A stretch of 64,000 nt of DNA, taken from NCBI GenBank assembly GCA_032718865.1, contig JALUTQ010000028.1, positions 310,001 through 374,000 of the forward strand. The letters are read 5' to 3'. Both the position numbers and the translations under genes were made by a program. Source of the stretch: Tilletia caries. Taxonomy: Eukaryota; Basidiomycota; Exobasidiomycetes; Tilletiales; Tilletiaceae. Under the pieces are notes generated by a model that saw only the letters and a list, made by a program, of their open reading frames with translations, was not told the DNA's origin and did no database searches. Position 1 is the stretch's first letter. Every line of letters begins with the position of its first letter. Shown piece by piece: positions 1 through 12,185 of the stretch.

Positions 1-3000
1 ACGTCTTCCGCCCTTCCTCCTGGATCAACACCTCCCTAGCACGATCAGGGAACTCCCACACCATCCAACGACTACGAAACAGCAGGGGTACCACCACATC
101 GGACCCAGATGCCATGTCCAAGATCGCCAGAAGCTTCTTTGCAGAGCTATACTCCGCCCCGCCTCCTGAGCCAAACTACAACTGGTGCCAAGCTAGACTC
201 CTTCAATCCGCCTCGACCCGCTTCACACCAGAAGACATCCAAAGCCTCGAGTCCCCCTTCTCGATGGAAGAACTCTCCGCATCCCTGCGATCTTCCAACA
301 CACACTCCGCCCCAGGACCACTCGGCCTCGGATACTCTTTCCTCCTGATGACCATGGCCACGACCGGACCACACCTTCTCAGCCTAGCGGAAGGTCTACG
401 ACAAGGCCAGCCCCTCTCTGTTTTGCTCCAAACCACGCTCCTACACAAAAAGGGCAGTCGTTCGGATCTATCCAACTACAGACCAATATCGGTATCGGAT
501 ACGACCATTCGCACCATTACAAGAATGGCAGCCCAGCGCCTCCAGGTAGCCACGGGCAACGCGATCCCTTGGACACAGGCAGCCTTCATGCCTGGACGAC
601 GTACATCCTTGATAGCCGGCGTACTACAGGGAATCATCGACCACGTAGGACAAGCCCAACTCGACAACATCGAGCCACAACCTCCGGAACGCCCCTGGTG
701 CCAAACCCCACCCAAGCCACCTCACACGATCACTCACCAAGGCTCTTTCTTCATACTCCTCCTCGATCAGCAGAAGGCATACGATCGAGTCGGCCACCCA
801 TGGCTATGGAGCACCCTATCGTCGGCAGGAACGCCGGCCAACTTCCTACGCCTCATTCAGTCTCTCTACAGCTCACCACATTTACAAGTCATGGTCAACG
901 GCCAACTAACGGACCTCGTCGAGCTTCAAGCCGGAGTACTACAGGGGGACCCCCTTTCGTGCTCCCTCTACAACATATCCCTCCAACCCCTTCTCGACCT
1001 CCTGTGTGAACTCGAGGTCGGCATCACGGTCCCAGGCCTAGGCAGGGTCACCTGCCTCGCATTCGCGGATGACGTGATCATCCTTCTCCCAGGAAACCGT
1101 ACGGGCCTGGCACAATGGCCTTTGGTCATGGATGCCATCCGAATGTACGAAGTAGCGAGCGGAGCTCGCCTTAACCGCACCAAGAGCGGATTTGTGGAAG
1201 TCACCCACCCCTCCCACCAAGACGCTGGAAGCGTCTCTCCCCGCACCGCCATGGTTGCCTCTGGTTTTCAAGAGATTACCACCCTCCAACATGAATTGAC
1301 CCACCTGGGCCACCCCATCAACACGTTCGGTCAGGGCCTCCCGTGCTCCCTTGCTTTTGGCGACCGAATGCATGCCATCGGATCTCGAGTCGAACACCTA
1401 CAAACCGCTAACACAGACATCATTACTCGCACCCGCGTAGCTAACTCCCTTCTCCTTCCAAAGCTTTGGCATCACTCCTCAGTCGGCGGACTCCCCGTCA
1501 ACGCCAGATCCCTGGTCTCTGACGCTATACGTCCCTACCTCTACCTCGGTGACAAACCGTGGTTCGAAACCGTCATCATCAGTGCCCCCCGATCCCTAGG
1601 GGGTCTGGGACTCATCCACCCTGACCATATGTTCATCGCCCAAACCCTTACATTCCTCGCCCACAACATCACCCGTGAAGATTCGATCGGCACTTGGCTC
1701 CGAGAAGGCCTCGCCAGCACCCTACACAACGAGTATCAATGCTCGCCAGCCGCGCTCCTGATACCGCAGGGCGCTCACCGCCGCGTCCTACGCAGACAGG
1801 CAACACGAGCAGCTGGCCTCTGGGGAAGATTCCTCCACGCCCTAGCCCACGCAAACCTACAAATCGACGACGATTGGATCCACCTGGGGACTCCCGCTCT
1901 TTTGGAACTCCCCTGGTATATGGAGGCCCACTCCCCCAGCCTTCCACCCCCTTGGACTGCGAAGACATACCGTACAGCCGCTAACCGAGGATGGATCACC
2001 TGGGCAGATGTCCTCTGGAAGTCCACACCCACGAGCCGCTTCCAGACGCTCACCCCGGCGTGGCCACTAGCCCCACCTAGCCCAACATCCGTCAAGGCAA
2101 ATCACCTCCCTCGTCCCAACACACCCGCCGATCGGAAAGGTCCCTCGATGGGCACCATGTTCGGCCCGTTCTGGCGCTCCCTTCCCATCAATATTCGACA
2201 CAAACTTCAGGCATCATCGACTGGCGTGTTCGAACCGACGGCGGACCCCAACCTGCAACAAATGCGACGCCGGGACATCACCGCAACAAACTTCCCATGG
2301 CACCTTTTACTCCTGAACGGCAAACCCTGGGCCCAAGTCACCACCCGTCACACCCGCGCTGCTCTCAACCGCACGCTACCTATCATCATCACCTGGCCCG
2401 GCGCCACACCCTCCATACCACTGCAATACTGGACACGGTCCTGGACCGAATTGCACAACTGCCCGCTACCAAGCCGGATTATCTCCGACTGCTACCTCTG
2501 GCTACACCAACGTACCTGGCTGGCTACCACCGACACCACCACTCTACCATGCCCGCACCCTCTCTGCGCCTGTACCGACAGCGCTCCACACTCTTTCGTC
2601 CTATGCCCTTGGGCCCTCGCCGTGTGGTCATTCGCTCTCACCACCATACACTCCCTCGGCATCCACCACCCGCTACCCATAACGCCGGCATCGGTTGCCC
2701 TAGGCTGGCCTGAGGTCGCTCATTACCGCCCCAGACTGATCCTTTGGCGAACGACAGTCATCCACCTCATCACTCAGCTAAGGCGCCCCGCACTCAGCAA
2801 AACCAAGTCCACGGGCACTTTCGTCTTACCAACCCTCTCATCGGATCTATTCCGCTCCTCCCTCTAGCTCCTGCTCTCCGAGGGCATAGGACTGGCATGG
2901 GCCCGGTTCCAGGCAAAGCGGGAACGAGACCCCTCCATACCTCTCTCTGTCTTCGAGGACCAGTGGACACGGAACTCAGCTTTCGTATCGATAACACCAT

Positions 3001-3377
3001 CTCCCACCGACCACCTCATCTACCATTTCTTCTAACTCAAGCATCAACAGCATCGCGCGCTGCCCTGGCAAGCTCCCTACCTCTCGACTCCTCATCTCTT
3101 CCTACGTCCAAGTCTCTCCAATCAGGCGCCATGTGCACGATCCCTTTGAAACAGTAGCGGTCAAGGGACCCTCTCCATATCGCTCGCGGGACGGGGCCAG
3201 ACAAAAGAAGCAGGCAGTAGATGCAACAGAGGCCGATCTGAATGCTTCACCCATATTCCCCCAACCTCCCTGACGTGTCCTCCACTTATTGTTAAGCTCC
3301 CACGGTGGGCGATTTTTTATTTCTCGCTAGATTAGCAATTGACACCCAAAGTACAAAAAAAAAAAAAAAAAAAAAAA
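1..3377 (+). mobile_element. LINE (non-LTR retrotransposon), 3' part with A-tail
   Basis: The reverse transcriptase frame is already open at the window edge, so the 5' part of the element, where an endonuclease would be expected, lies outside. After the stop codon at 2867 comes about 490 bp of untranslated sequence and then 23 uninterrupted A residues at 3355-3377, the usual 3' end of a target-primed retroposon. No terminal repeats are visible. A target-site duplication cannot be tested because the 5' junction is off-window. The clade is not resolved; I-like or Tad1-like are possible for a fungus. Confidence 0.88.
3..2867 (+). CDS. LINE ORF2 reverse transcriptase, 5'-partial
   Basis: The protein is open from the window edge and runs to 2867. 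The reverse transcriptase core is clear: NYRPISV near residue 160, QAAFMPGRRT near 200, the motif A region LLDQQKAYDRV near 255, AGVLQGDPLS near 315 and the catalytic FADD box near 358 (numbered from position 3). The C-terminal part has a cysteine/histidine cluster, CPHPLCACTDSAPHSFVLCPW, of the kind found at the end of many LINE ORF2 proteins. I see no stop or frameshift, so this part may still be functional. The first ATG in the window (114) is probably internal, because the same frame upstream reads as plausible linker sequence between endonuclease and RT. RNase H was not recognised. Confidence 0.88.
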   Translation, partial: VFRPSSWINTSLARSGNSHTIQRLRNSRGTTTSDPDAMSKIARSFFAELYSAPPPEPNYNWCQARLLQSASTRFTPEDIQSLESPFSMEELSASLRSSNTHSAPGPLGLGYSFLLMTMATTGPHLLSLAEGLRQGQPLSVLLQTTLLHKKGSRSDLSNYRPISVSDTTIRTITRMAAQRLQVATGNAIPWTQAAFMPGRRTSLIAGVLQGIIDHVGQAQLDNIEPQPPERPWCQTPPKPPHTITHQGSFFILLLDQQKAYDRVGHPWLWSTLSSAGTPANFLRLIQSLYSSPHLQVMVNGQLTDLVELQAGVLQGDPLSCSLYNISLQPLLDLLCELEVGITVPGLGRVTCLAFADDVIILLPGNRTGLAQWPLVMDAIRMYEVASGARLNRTKSGFVEVTHPSHQDAGSVSPRTAMVASGFQEITTLQHELTHLGHPINTFGQGLPCSLAFGDRMHAIGSRVEHLQTANTDIITRTRVANSLLLPKLWHHSSVGGLPVNARSLVSDAIRPYLYLGDKPWFETVIISAPRSLGGLGLIHPDHMFIAQTLTFLAHNITREDSIGTWLREGLASTLHNEYQCSPAALLIPQGAHRRVLRRQATRAAGLWGRFLHALAHANLQIDDDWIHLGTPALLELPWYMEAHSPSLPPPWTAKTYRTAANRGWITWADVLWKSTPTSRFQTLTPAWPLAPPSPTSVKANHLPRPNTPADRKGPSMGTMFGPFWRSLPINIRHKLQASSTGVFEPTADPNLQQMRRRDITATNFPWHLLLLNGKPWAQVTTRHTRAALNRTLPIIITWPGATPSIPLQYWTRSWTELHNCPLPSRIISDCYLWLHQRTWLATTDTTTLPCPHPLCACTDSAPHSFVLCPWALAVWSFALTTIHSLGIHHPLPITPASVALGWPEVAHYRPRLILWRTTVIHLITQLRRPALSKTKSTGTFVLPTLSSDLFRSSL

Positions 3378-3427
3378 GTAGCCGGAGGAGCCGGACAAGG
3401 GACTGGACAAATTTTGGACAACTCAAC

Positions 3428-3506
3428 GAGGTCAGAGGTCCGAGGTCAGAGGTCCGCACAACTCTCACTTAACCTACCACTCGATCTGGGCCGAGGCCTT
3501 ATATAA
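3428..3506 (+). promoter_or_regulatory. Putative promoter of the acyltransferase gene: 14-bp tandem repeat and TATA box
   Basis: Two perfect copies of the 14-mer gaggtcagaggtcc lie head to tail at 3428-3441 and 3442-3455. A TATA-like tatataa follows at 3500-3506, about 107 bp before the start codon at 3613. The LINE A-tail ends only 50 bp upstream of the repeat, so the promoter abuts the retroposon. The regulatory role is inferred from position. Confidence 0.5.
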
Positions 3507-3612
3507 GGGCAGATAAAGACAGACGGTCCAAGGCCCCGAACGTTGCACACTGGTCGCTGATCGCTCTTCCTCACTCTTGATATCCCCCCACCCCTTTGTT
3601 CTTTGTCAGATC

Positions 3613-5773
3613 ATGTTCGGCTTCAAGAAGACATCCGAACAGCAGGCCAAAAACAGCAAGAAGAGGCTCAGCGCTGCGGAACAGGGTGCAGCGTGGCGGT
3701 CCAAACAGGCCTCCCAGCTCCCGACCAGCACGTACGCACCCGTCCGAACAGCCCCGGCTGCAGCGGCAGTCCCTGAAGAAAATGCGAAGGAGACCGGTCC
3801 TGAAACTTCCGACACCACCGCTGTTCCCTCTCCTAGCGCTACTCCCGGCGTTGAAGACGAAAAAAAGGATGGAGACGCGCCCGTCCCCTCCAACGCGGCC
3901 GCAAAACTCGATCGCGGGGAGAAGACGCAGTCCAGGGCACAGGAACTGCCGCTTCCTCCGAACCTCAAGCGCGTCATTAAGAGTGAGTGGCTTCCCGTTC
4001 ACGGTGATTTTTAACTTGTATGCTGTTTGCTGACAATGATTTTTGTGAGCATCGTTTAGTGAGTGGCATCGATAATCTATCGCTCCTCATGGAAAACGAT
4101 GGCTACCAGTGTGTATGCTGGTCGATGTACGAGTTCAAGTCCGAGCTCGACCTGCCCACCGTGGACGATTTCTTCAGGAACCTGGCGCAAATGTATCCCA
4201 AATACCGATACGTCGTCGAGCTCAACCCCTCCCATGCCAGCCGGCTCGAAAAGGCGCGTCGTAAGCGCGAAGCGGAGGGCATCGCCAAACCATCGGCCGA
4301 AGATATTGACAAGAAGAAGCGCACTCGCATCTTCAATAAGGGCCGACGAACCTTCTATTCAAAGACTCTAGCAGCGGGTTCACACTGGTCGCCAGCCCGA
4401 TGGCGCTTTGACGAGGAATTCGACGTCACCGAAAACATCGAAGAAGTTAAATGTCCAGGCCAGGGTACCGAAAAGGATCTACACGCCCTCGCGGGATCCT
4501 TCCTAAGCAGGAAATTCGACTACAACAAGCCCATTTGGGCAGCTCTTCTCGTCACCGGCGTCAACACGAGTGAGGGAGCCAAGAGCGCCCTCATGATCAA
4601 GATTCATCACTGCTTCTCCGACGGGCAGGGTATGATACAGTCCTACCACACTGCCCTAGCCGCGCTCGAGGCGAAGCGGCCCATCGAGGAAGTTCAGTCC
4701 CAGGTAGATCGCGCGGCGGCGTCCAAGCAGAAGGACCAAAAGACGGAAGGTGGGCATCGCGTCAAACCCACGATCGGCGGCACCATATCTCACGGCTGGC
4801 ATACTGTTCGTGGGCTCTACTTCCGGTCTCGCAAGAGTTTCGCGTATGATACCAAGCGCACGAACTCGGACGCGCGTGTCCCCGGTCGACTGTACGCCCA
4901 ATCGGAGGGCATAGCCATGGAAGACATCAAGATGATCCGCACTGCGTTCTCGAACGACAAGATGAAGTTGACGTTGAACGACGTCGCTTGCGCGGTGCTG
5001 TCCCGCGCGTTACGGATTGCGGCGGAGAGGGAGGCCGAGCAGAGGGACACCAAAGTCAAGGGCAAGCGGGTAGCCGTCTTTGTGCCCATCAGTGTGCGGC
5101 CTGCTGGAGACTGGAGTCTTTCGAACTTTACAACGGGCGCTATTGCGTGGTTCAGGTGAGAGGCCACTCTCGCGCAAATACAGTGTTATTCAAGCGGAAA
5201 CTGAACATCTCCCCTCTTCACCTTCTATTAGTTTCCACGATTCCCACGAGAAGAGTCTGGAGGAGATCCTCGGGCAGGTGAACCGGGAGATGGGCAGGAT
5301 CAAGCGCAGTCACCTGCCTAAAATCTGGTACCACTCCTTCGATTTCTTCTGCAAACGACGCATCTGGATGCTGCCCAACTATCCTATATGGCGCAGCATC
5401 TTTGAGAAGGCATACCGCGAATATCAGTAAGTGATCTTTGGTCTGCTTGTATCCGGTCCTTCGCTATAGGGAGACAACGCGGCTGACCCGACATTTGCAC
5501 GACTTCAGCGTCGCCACAAACGTCCCTGGCCCCTCAAAACCCGTCAGCTTCGGCGGTCAAGAAGCCTTCGCCTACCATGTCCTCCCACCCAGCAGTCCCG
5601 GCAAGTCGACCCTGGCGATCGGCATGATTAGCTATGCGGGCAGCTTCTCGCTCGGTGTCAGCTGCGACGACGTGCCAGAGCTGGGCCGCTTGCCCGACAC
5701 GGTCACCGCTGCGTTCCAGGACGCGGCGCGAGAGCTTATCGACGCTGCCAAGATCAAGCTCGGGAAGGCTTGA
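3613..5773 (+). CDS. Wax ester synthase/diacylglycerol acyltransferase-like O-acyltransferase
   Basis: Four exons (3613-3982, 4060-5155, 5232-5426, 5509-5773) join in frame to 641 codons with GT-AG introns of 76-82 bp. The first ~125 residues are low complexity and rich in Ala, Pro and Ser. The condensation-type acyltransferase fold follows, with the catalytic HHxxxDG box read as HHCFSDGQG in exon 2. The last exon has TNVPGPSKPV, typical of the C-terminal domain (DUF1298/WSD1 type) of WS/DGAT proteins. Family members move an acyl group from acyl-CoA to a long-chain alcohol or diacylglycerol, and they may act at ER or lipid-droplet membranes. The substrate here cannot be read from sequence. 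A TATA box lies upstream and a LINE end is adjacent. The start is the first ATG in frame with the spliced protein. Confidence 0.85.
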
Positions 5774-6431
5774 AGTTCTTGAGCCCTTCCCGTCGTGCTG
5801 TTGGTTGACGAAGCGATGCGCGATGAGGCGACGAGGCTGCGCTTACCACGGCCAACCTACACACAAGGTCTCTCTGCTCTCACTCGCTACCACTTTCTTT
5901 ATTGCGTCCTCAAAAGGATTCCGATCGATGACAGGATTAATTATCTCACACTCTTTTCCAAGTCCCTGCAATCGTATATAGATCTCCAAGGTGCTCGTCG
6001 TTGAAGTGCTCAACCATATCGATGGTCGAGTTGAAGTCGCCGTTAGGAGTGAGTCGAACCCGGACCACCCTCTACGGGCGGCCGATGCGATGAAAGACGT
6101 TCAAGATCAGATCAGGTGGGTGGTGCGAACAGCGAAGGGGGGAGATGGCGGATCCAGATATACTTATCTTCATGCTTTGCTCAGCGCTCAGCGACCGGAT
6201 TAAGACTTGGCTCGTGGGTCCTTCTTTATCGCAGGCGATCGCATTTATTATGCCCCTGTGCGCGAAGCCTGGGGCGATGGATGGGACCTCCAACCCTCCA
6301 TCAGCCATCACGCATCCCGCGATCATCCACACGCTGGTGATTCCAGGTGGGCCGGGCAAGGGATAAAGAGGAAGGAGTCACGGCCCCGAACCCAAGCCCG
6401 CCTCGCCCTTACTTACATTGCCTTTACCTGC
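5774..6431. other. Intergenic region without recognisable gene
   Basis: About 660 bp between the acyltransferase stop and the F-box gene start. Only short unconnected open frames are present. I see no repeats, inverted repeats or RNA gene. It presumably holds the 3' end of the first gene and the promoter of the second. Confidence 0.5.
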
Positions 6432-7766
6432 GATGTCGGTTTCGTCGCTGCCCTGCGAGCTCGTCGTTCTCATCATCCAGCATGCTTGCGACAATGGTGA
6501 AGCCGTCAGCATGAGCTTGGGTGAGAGTCGTCCTTGTCCAGCTCACGATCTGGTACATATCTCCCACCTCATATCCTCAAAGCTAACGTCTTGCCCCCCC
6601 TTTCCGTCCTGAATCGAAGTCAGTCGTCAATTCCAGTATCTGACAGAATCGATCCTCTACCGGCACTTGAGCATTTCCTCCTCGCAAGTCCTCAAGCTTC
6701 TCGTCCGGTCCCTCTCCTCCCGTCCCCATCTGGCCCAGCACGTCCGATCGCTGGCGATCTATACCGGTCGCGTCCCTTTCGATGTTGCCTATCGACTGGC
6801 GCGATTGTTGATGCCATATCAGGAGCGACTGATGCGCCTGCAAGTGCGCTTCCCTGCCAGTGAGTATACAAAGTGCAAGTGCATCAGATCTTCGAGGCGA
6901 TTTCTGACATGTCTTGTGCTTTCTGTAGGCGACCTAGTCCCGGCCCTTTACTTTCTCGAAGCGCTTAATCCGGCCCACTTCGAGTGGATCACCTCTCCCA
7001 CCTGGATGATCCGACCGGGCGAGCTCTTCCAGCGCTTCTTGGTGAGCCAATTCGTCCCTGCCGAAGTGCACAACGTCCCGCTTGAGAGGTCTGACGAGTT
7101 ACTTATGCTGTGATCGTTATCTGATAACGACGACAGACCAAATGGACGCGTCTGAAGACCCTCCGACTCGGCAACTTCTTCCTCGATTCCGTCCTTGCAT
7201 CCAGCATCGCAGCCCTACCTCAAATCACTCACTTGACCTTGCTGGGCCAGAGCAACAAGAACCTCGAAGTGGAATCCGTTCGAACGCTCCTCGAAGGAAT
7301 CCCCAGGCTGACTGTCCTCGAGGTCGGTGATTGTCCGCTGCGGAGAAGAGTCATCATCGAGACAGAGCTGGGTATCGAGCGAGCGGCCGGCGGCGTCAAG
7401 TGCGAATACGCAGACGGCGAGGACGAAGTGCCTAGACGACAGCCGGGCCGACTGCTCCTCTCCCGAGCATATTCGCACCCAGTCGCCCTGTCCGCACCAC
7501 TTGCGAGCCTGTCCGAATGGTCCAATGACGGCAACGGCAGCAGAAGGGCCATTCCAGAGTCGCCACTGGAAGACCATGTGCTCAGTCCCAATTCAGCTCC
7601 CACGCAGGAGCTTTTGTCGCTCGGCCCCGATTACGATCACGAACACAACCCGTCTCGTCTCGACATGCACACAATGAAGCGATTTGTCTCCGAAAGCGAC
7701 TTCAACCACTACCATCATCGTGAATGGCATCGACGGCGCGTACACATACTCCGATGGGTCACCTAA
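6432..7766 (+). CDS. F-box-like protein, hypothetical
   Basis: Four exons (6432-6520, 6624-6859, 6929-7041, 7137-7766) join in frame to 355 codons. The N-terminus, SSLPCELVVLIIQHAC, has the pattern of an F-box helix (LPxELxxxI), followed by QYLTESILYRHLSI, as in many fungal F-box proteins. The middle shows leucine-rich segments such as LKTLRLGNFFLDSVL and ITHLTLLGQSNKNLEVES, compatible with a few degenerate leucine-rich repeats. The C-terminal ~130 residues are low complexity. F-box proteins recruit substrates to SCF ubiquitin ligases; no substrate can be suggested. The intron borders are my reconstruction and rest on frame continuity. Confidence 0.62.
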
Positions 7767-8026
7767 TGCTCTCTTGTTACATATGTATTGATCTTTCTTC
7801 TAGCCATTGTTGTATTCTCATCAGTCTCTCATCCTTGCCTCGATCTGTTATTATTTGAACCTGTTTATTTCAGTGCAGACTGCAGAGTTCCGATCCCAAT
7901 CTGACCGAACGTGTTCAGTCTCCAGCTCTGATCACGCTTCGCAAGTAGTATGAGGATGTGAAGGAATGAAGACTATTCATTTATTGAGCGGCCAGGCGAG
8001 GACTGGCCAGCGCCTGCTGTCAAGCG

Positions 8027-11000
8027 TCAAGGATCCATGTAGACGCTCCGGACGCCCTCCGGTCGCAACTCAACCAGCGCGTCATTGAGAGCGGGACACA
8101 AGACGTCGTTCTCGCCCGAGGTGGCGATCATCGTGCCCTCCAAAGAGAGCAGACCGTCCATAATCGCATTGGCCGCGGCGATCGCAGCGTCTTCATCTGC
8201 AGCAGCCGAGCCGGTGCCGAGAGATGTACCAGCTGTCAAGGCACCATCGCCCGCGGCCATGCAGATTCCGAAGATGTCTCTGATGATGTTGTCGTTGGCT
8301 TGAACGACTTTGTCGGAGGTTTCCGAGGGATTGTTCTTGAGAGCGGCACTTGCAGCTGCCGCTGCTGCAGCAGCTTTCGCAGCTCCACTACCGTCGTCCT
8401 GTGGCAGTGCCGGAAATCCGAACTTGTCGTTGTCGTTGGACGCGCCGGGAGCCGATCCCAGGACATTCGCCAAGGCTCGTATTCTTGCACCGTGTGCTGC
8501 GGCGTCGAGCTCCAGGAGGCTACCCTCAGGTACCAGATCAAGACTGGATGGCAGCTCCGGCCGCAAACCGGCCCTATCGAGCACTCGACTAGCAGTCCGG
8601 GCCAACGTGCGCAGAATCATAGAGCTGATAGAAGCTGCACCGATAGGAGCACTTGTCGCCGGATCCATCGGTGTCCGGGCCACCGTGTAGTACAACGTCC
8701 CCGGTCGGTCCGCTGTTCCTGGACGAACAGAACCCTGGGTGGAAGGGTCGATGCGAACTCGTTTAGGACTTGGTCCGTCTCCGTCTTGAGTCATTTCCTC
8801 AGCCGAAGAGCCCATAACATCCAGCCCCCGTTTCTGCAGGTGCGTTAGAAGATGACGGTATAAGATGTCGCGGCGCTCCTCTTCAGTGAAATGTCTTCGT
8901 TCCATACTGCCCATGTTGGTGGCGGGCATATCGAACTCGGGAACTACGTAAAGGCAGGGGTGAAACCCTGACCATCTGCAGCGCAAACTTTCTGGTGGGC
9001 AGGCATCGACGTGTGCGCGGATGTGGGCCGCTAATGTGGGCCCGGATGTGCAGTTGGGCCGGTCACAAAAGGTCCAGCGACATTCGAGTGGGCCGTGCTC
9101 TGCAGCAAGAATGCAAGAGTTCGTCAGTTACATCCCTGCCATCATATTCTTGTCAGGTATGCTCACCTTCCCGCTGGTCGTAGTCGATGCCCTTGATTAT
9201 GAACCGCTGAGGCGCATTTGGAGCTGGCTTCACGACTAGTGCGTTCGCACCTGGGAACACCTGAGCAATCAATTTGATCAAATCTCCGGCCATCAGCAAT
9301 TCCGTTTGCGAGTGCGAGCTGCGGAATTCGTCTTGGTACGATTGCCAGAACTCCATCTGGGTGAGCTCAGCATCGGGAGAGAGCGCAAAGACCAGCTTCA
9401 TCCTGCAAAATAAAGACGACTGTGAGCGGGGCTGACGATGATCCTAGTAACGTACAAGCAGTCTCTCACCATTTGATGGCTCGTTCCGGTTCTGCGAGCC
9501 CTTCAAGCTCAACTGCTTCCCATACGCGCAGTCGTTTTCTCATGGCCCGTTCCTCAAAGCTCTCCTCGTCGTCGCGGTACCCAAGCATGCGACGCTGGAT
9601 TCTCCTCCTCTGCTGTCTTTGCATTCGTTGGGCTGTCTCGTGTTTTTGCAAGCTTGGCAAGCTTGTTGGAAGAGGGGAGGTATTCCAGGAAAGTTGTGAT
9701 GTTCGAAGCCATGCGACGCGTTGGAAGGGCAGGAGGAGAGTGAGGAAAGAGAATAGTGATGCTGGAGCGAGCGGCGACCCCGCATTGGCAAAACCGGTCT
9801 TGACGCTGTCGACAGATGCTCCGGAACTGAGAGCAGTCGACGGCGCGGGAGCGATCGAGTTCTGCTCCTGGCTTGGATCTGAGGCGTGTGCCGCACTTGA
9901 CGCATCGCAGTTGGCTCCGACCATTCCGATTCGTAATGCATTCCCCTCTATCTGGACGAGCTGGCTCAGCAAGTCCAATGCCGCCTCCCCGATGTCCGTG
10001 TCCCCTTCGAGCTTCACCGATGGAGCAATGCCATTCGCAGGCAAATTTGCGAGAGCGGTATGGCCCAGTTGAGTGCCCATAGAGCGCAAGGAGGGATGCG
10101 GATCTGTTCGGCGTAGGTGAAGTAGAGGAACCAAGAGTGCCGTAAGATGAAGCAGTCCTGGCGAATGCATCTTCGTGGCGTACGCGACCGGCGCACTGTC
10201 GTCCTCTTCCGATCCTTTGCTCAGGGTGTCCACTTCGACGACCTCCCATTCCCTCTCAGTGAAACCAATCGATCGATTCCGCATCGAATATCCGCCCAGC
10301 GCAGCAAGGCAGCGCAGCGAAGCGATGACTAGATTCCGGTCGGATGAGTGATGTACCAGGCTGAGTAGGGAGTGAAATATGCTGTCCGCAGGTGCTGCGA
10401 CAGACCCCTTCGACGCATCGCCCTCGGAAAGACCGCGCTGCTTGGTTGCGCGCCGATGTTTTCTGATACTCTCGGTTCTCCTCTCTTGCGCCGCCAGGGC
10501 AGCTCTTGCAGCTGCACCTTCGATTCGCTGCCGAGTCGAAAGGACCACACCGAAGTTGGGGGGAGCACCGTGTTCCAGCGAGACCAAGGGAGCGACCGTC
10601 TCGAAGAGCTCGAGCATATAAGACTTGAGCTCTACCAAGCCCTCAAGCTCGAGCGCTGACGAGTTGGCGATGCTGACGCCATCGTCGCGCAGGAGCTCTT
10701 CTTCGTGTGCCAACACGTTTCCGTGCACGTCGGTTCCTGTCGGAACCATGCCCCTAGGACGCGCAATACGCAGCACCTCAGACACTACTCGTACGATCTC
10801 CTGCAGGCGTTGTCGGGCTTGAGGATTTGATTGAGATAGCCATCGGGTGTTCAAGGGCATCATCGACAAGTTCCGCAGAACCAGGGCAGCCTCGAGAGCA
10901 CGTCGCAGAAGCGACGCGTGTGAGGACCTTTGTGAAGGAATAAAGGACGGCAGAGTGAACTTGCTTGAGGATGAGGTGGGCGGATAGCTAGATAGCTCCC

Positions 11001-11697
11001 GCTCTGAGGTGAACCAATCCTCGCTCTCATGTGCGATGTGACCCTCTGGCGGGCAGTTCACCTCCGGAGGCTCGTCGATCTCGAAATACTCCTGTGACCA
11101 CTGAGCCTCGTTCGCGCCGGACCAAGCACGAGCAACCCGGCGCGGGAAGCTCAAGAGCTGGTCGAATAGTCCGGGAAGCTGCTCGAACTGGATGCCTTCC
11201 GAAAACGCGTACGACGACTGTACGAGCTTGTTGAGTCCCCAATCGATCTGTGAAGGAACCCCTGAGCGCACACTGAGCAGCATACGATTCGTTGGCCCTG
11301 GAATCAGGTATAATTGGGTCTCCGTCCCATCTTTTGGCGGGCCCGCTTGTCGTAGGCGAGCTGCGTAGGCGGATGTCGCATATGGATGCACGGTCTGACC
11401 GATGGGAACGACGGGTACGCCCGCGCCGGAGAGCGGATGCGGTTGTGAGGAGCCCACATGCGCCTGATGAGCAATCCGCTGTCCTTGCGGCGTGTTGAAC
11501 GTAGCTGCTTGGGGCGCGCTCTGCGTTAAGTAGCCTCCACCAGCCGGGGCTGTCTTGCGCGGCCGTCCGACCGGTCGACGAGGACCGATCGCAGGAGGAG
11601 TTGCGTCCCCGGCAGGAGTGCTCGGTCCAGATGGGATGGAGGGACCTGCGCCGCCAGCCGGAGCCCCCCGCTGCGCGTAGCCAGCGTACATGCTCAT
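8027..11697 (-). CDS. RSC9: Rsc9-like subunit of the RSC/SWI-SNF chromatin remodelling complex
   Basis: Three exons on the minus strand (11697-9470, 9402-9167, 9099-8027) give 1178 residues in one frame. The N-terminus is disordered with an AT-hook-like GPRRPVGRPRK. A large helical armadillo-like region follows (LLRRALEAALVLRNLSMMP near residue 260, NLVIASLRCLAALGGYS near 445), as in Rsc9/ARID2. Exon 2 has a winged-helix-like segment beginning MEFWQSYQDEF (RFX type). Exon 3 opens with a zinc-finger pattern, CRWTFCDRPNCTSGPTLAAH, and a second CRW element, then a repeat helix SSMILRTLARTAS. The order of armadillo, RFX-like and CxW zinc finger matches fungal Rsc9 proteins. Rsc9 binds chromatin within the RSC remodeller. 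The start is MSMYAGY; an earlier in-frame MLFV at 11754 is less likely. The gene symbol is assigned from architecture only. Confidence 0.75.
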
Positions 11698-12185
11698 TAT
11701 TGCTCTTGTCTTGGTGAGAGTGGTCCTCCAACCAGACGCGCGAACAAACAGCATCAGAAAGCGGTTCTCTTGAGTCTGCCTGCGTGTGAAGCTGTTTACT
11801 AGAGGTCATAGAAGTAACGAGTATCCCTAGATACACGTGCATGTGTAAGACCCTGAGGTCTGGCAAGTCTGTCCCAAAAGAGAGCCTTCCCACCATCCCA
11901 TAATCCCGAAGTCAGTCACGACAAAGGAGGGACGCCGGTGGAAGGACTCTGAAGGGACACCGCCGAAACCATTACCCACGTAGGGATTGGTTCTTCTACA
12001 TCACGCATATCCAGAGCTTTGATAGATACATCACAGGCGACCGCCATGTGAGTTCAGCTCGATTGCAAGAGAAAGGAAAAGAGTATCAAACGATCTCGTC
12101 ATTATAGCAGTCGAACGACATGCCAGGAAAGAAAGGAGAGCAAACGCAAACCAGGGAGAGCGAGGAAGAAAGGAGAACAACGAAG

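Noticed and set aside
9422..10072. 216-residue plus-strand open frame within the Rsc9-like gene
   Set aside because: It is antisense to a well-supported exon and has no motifs.
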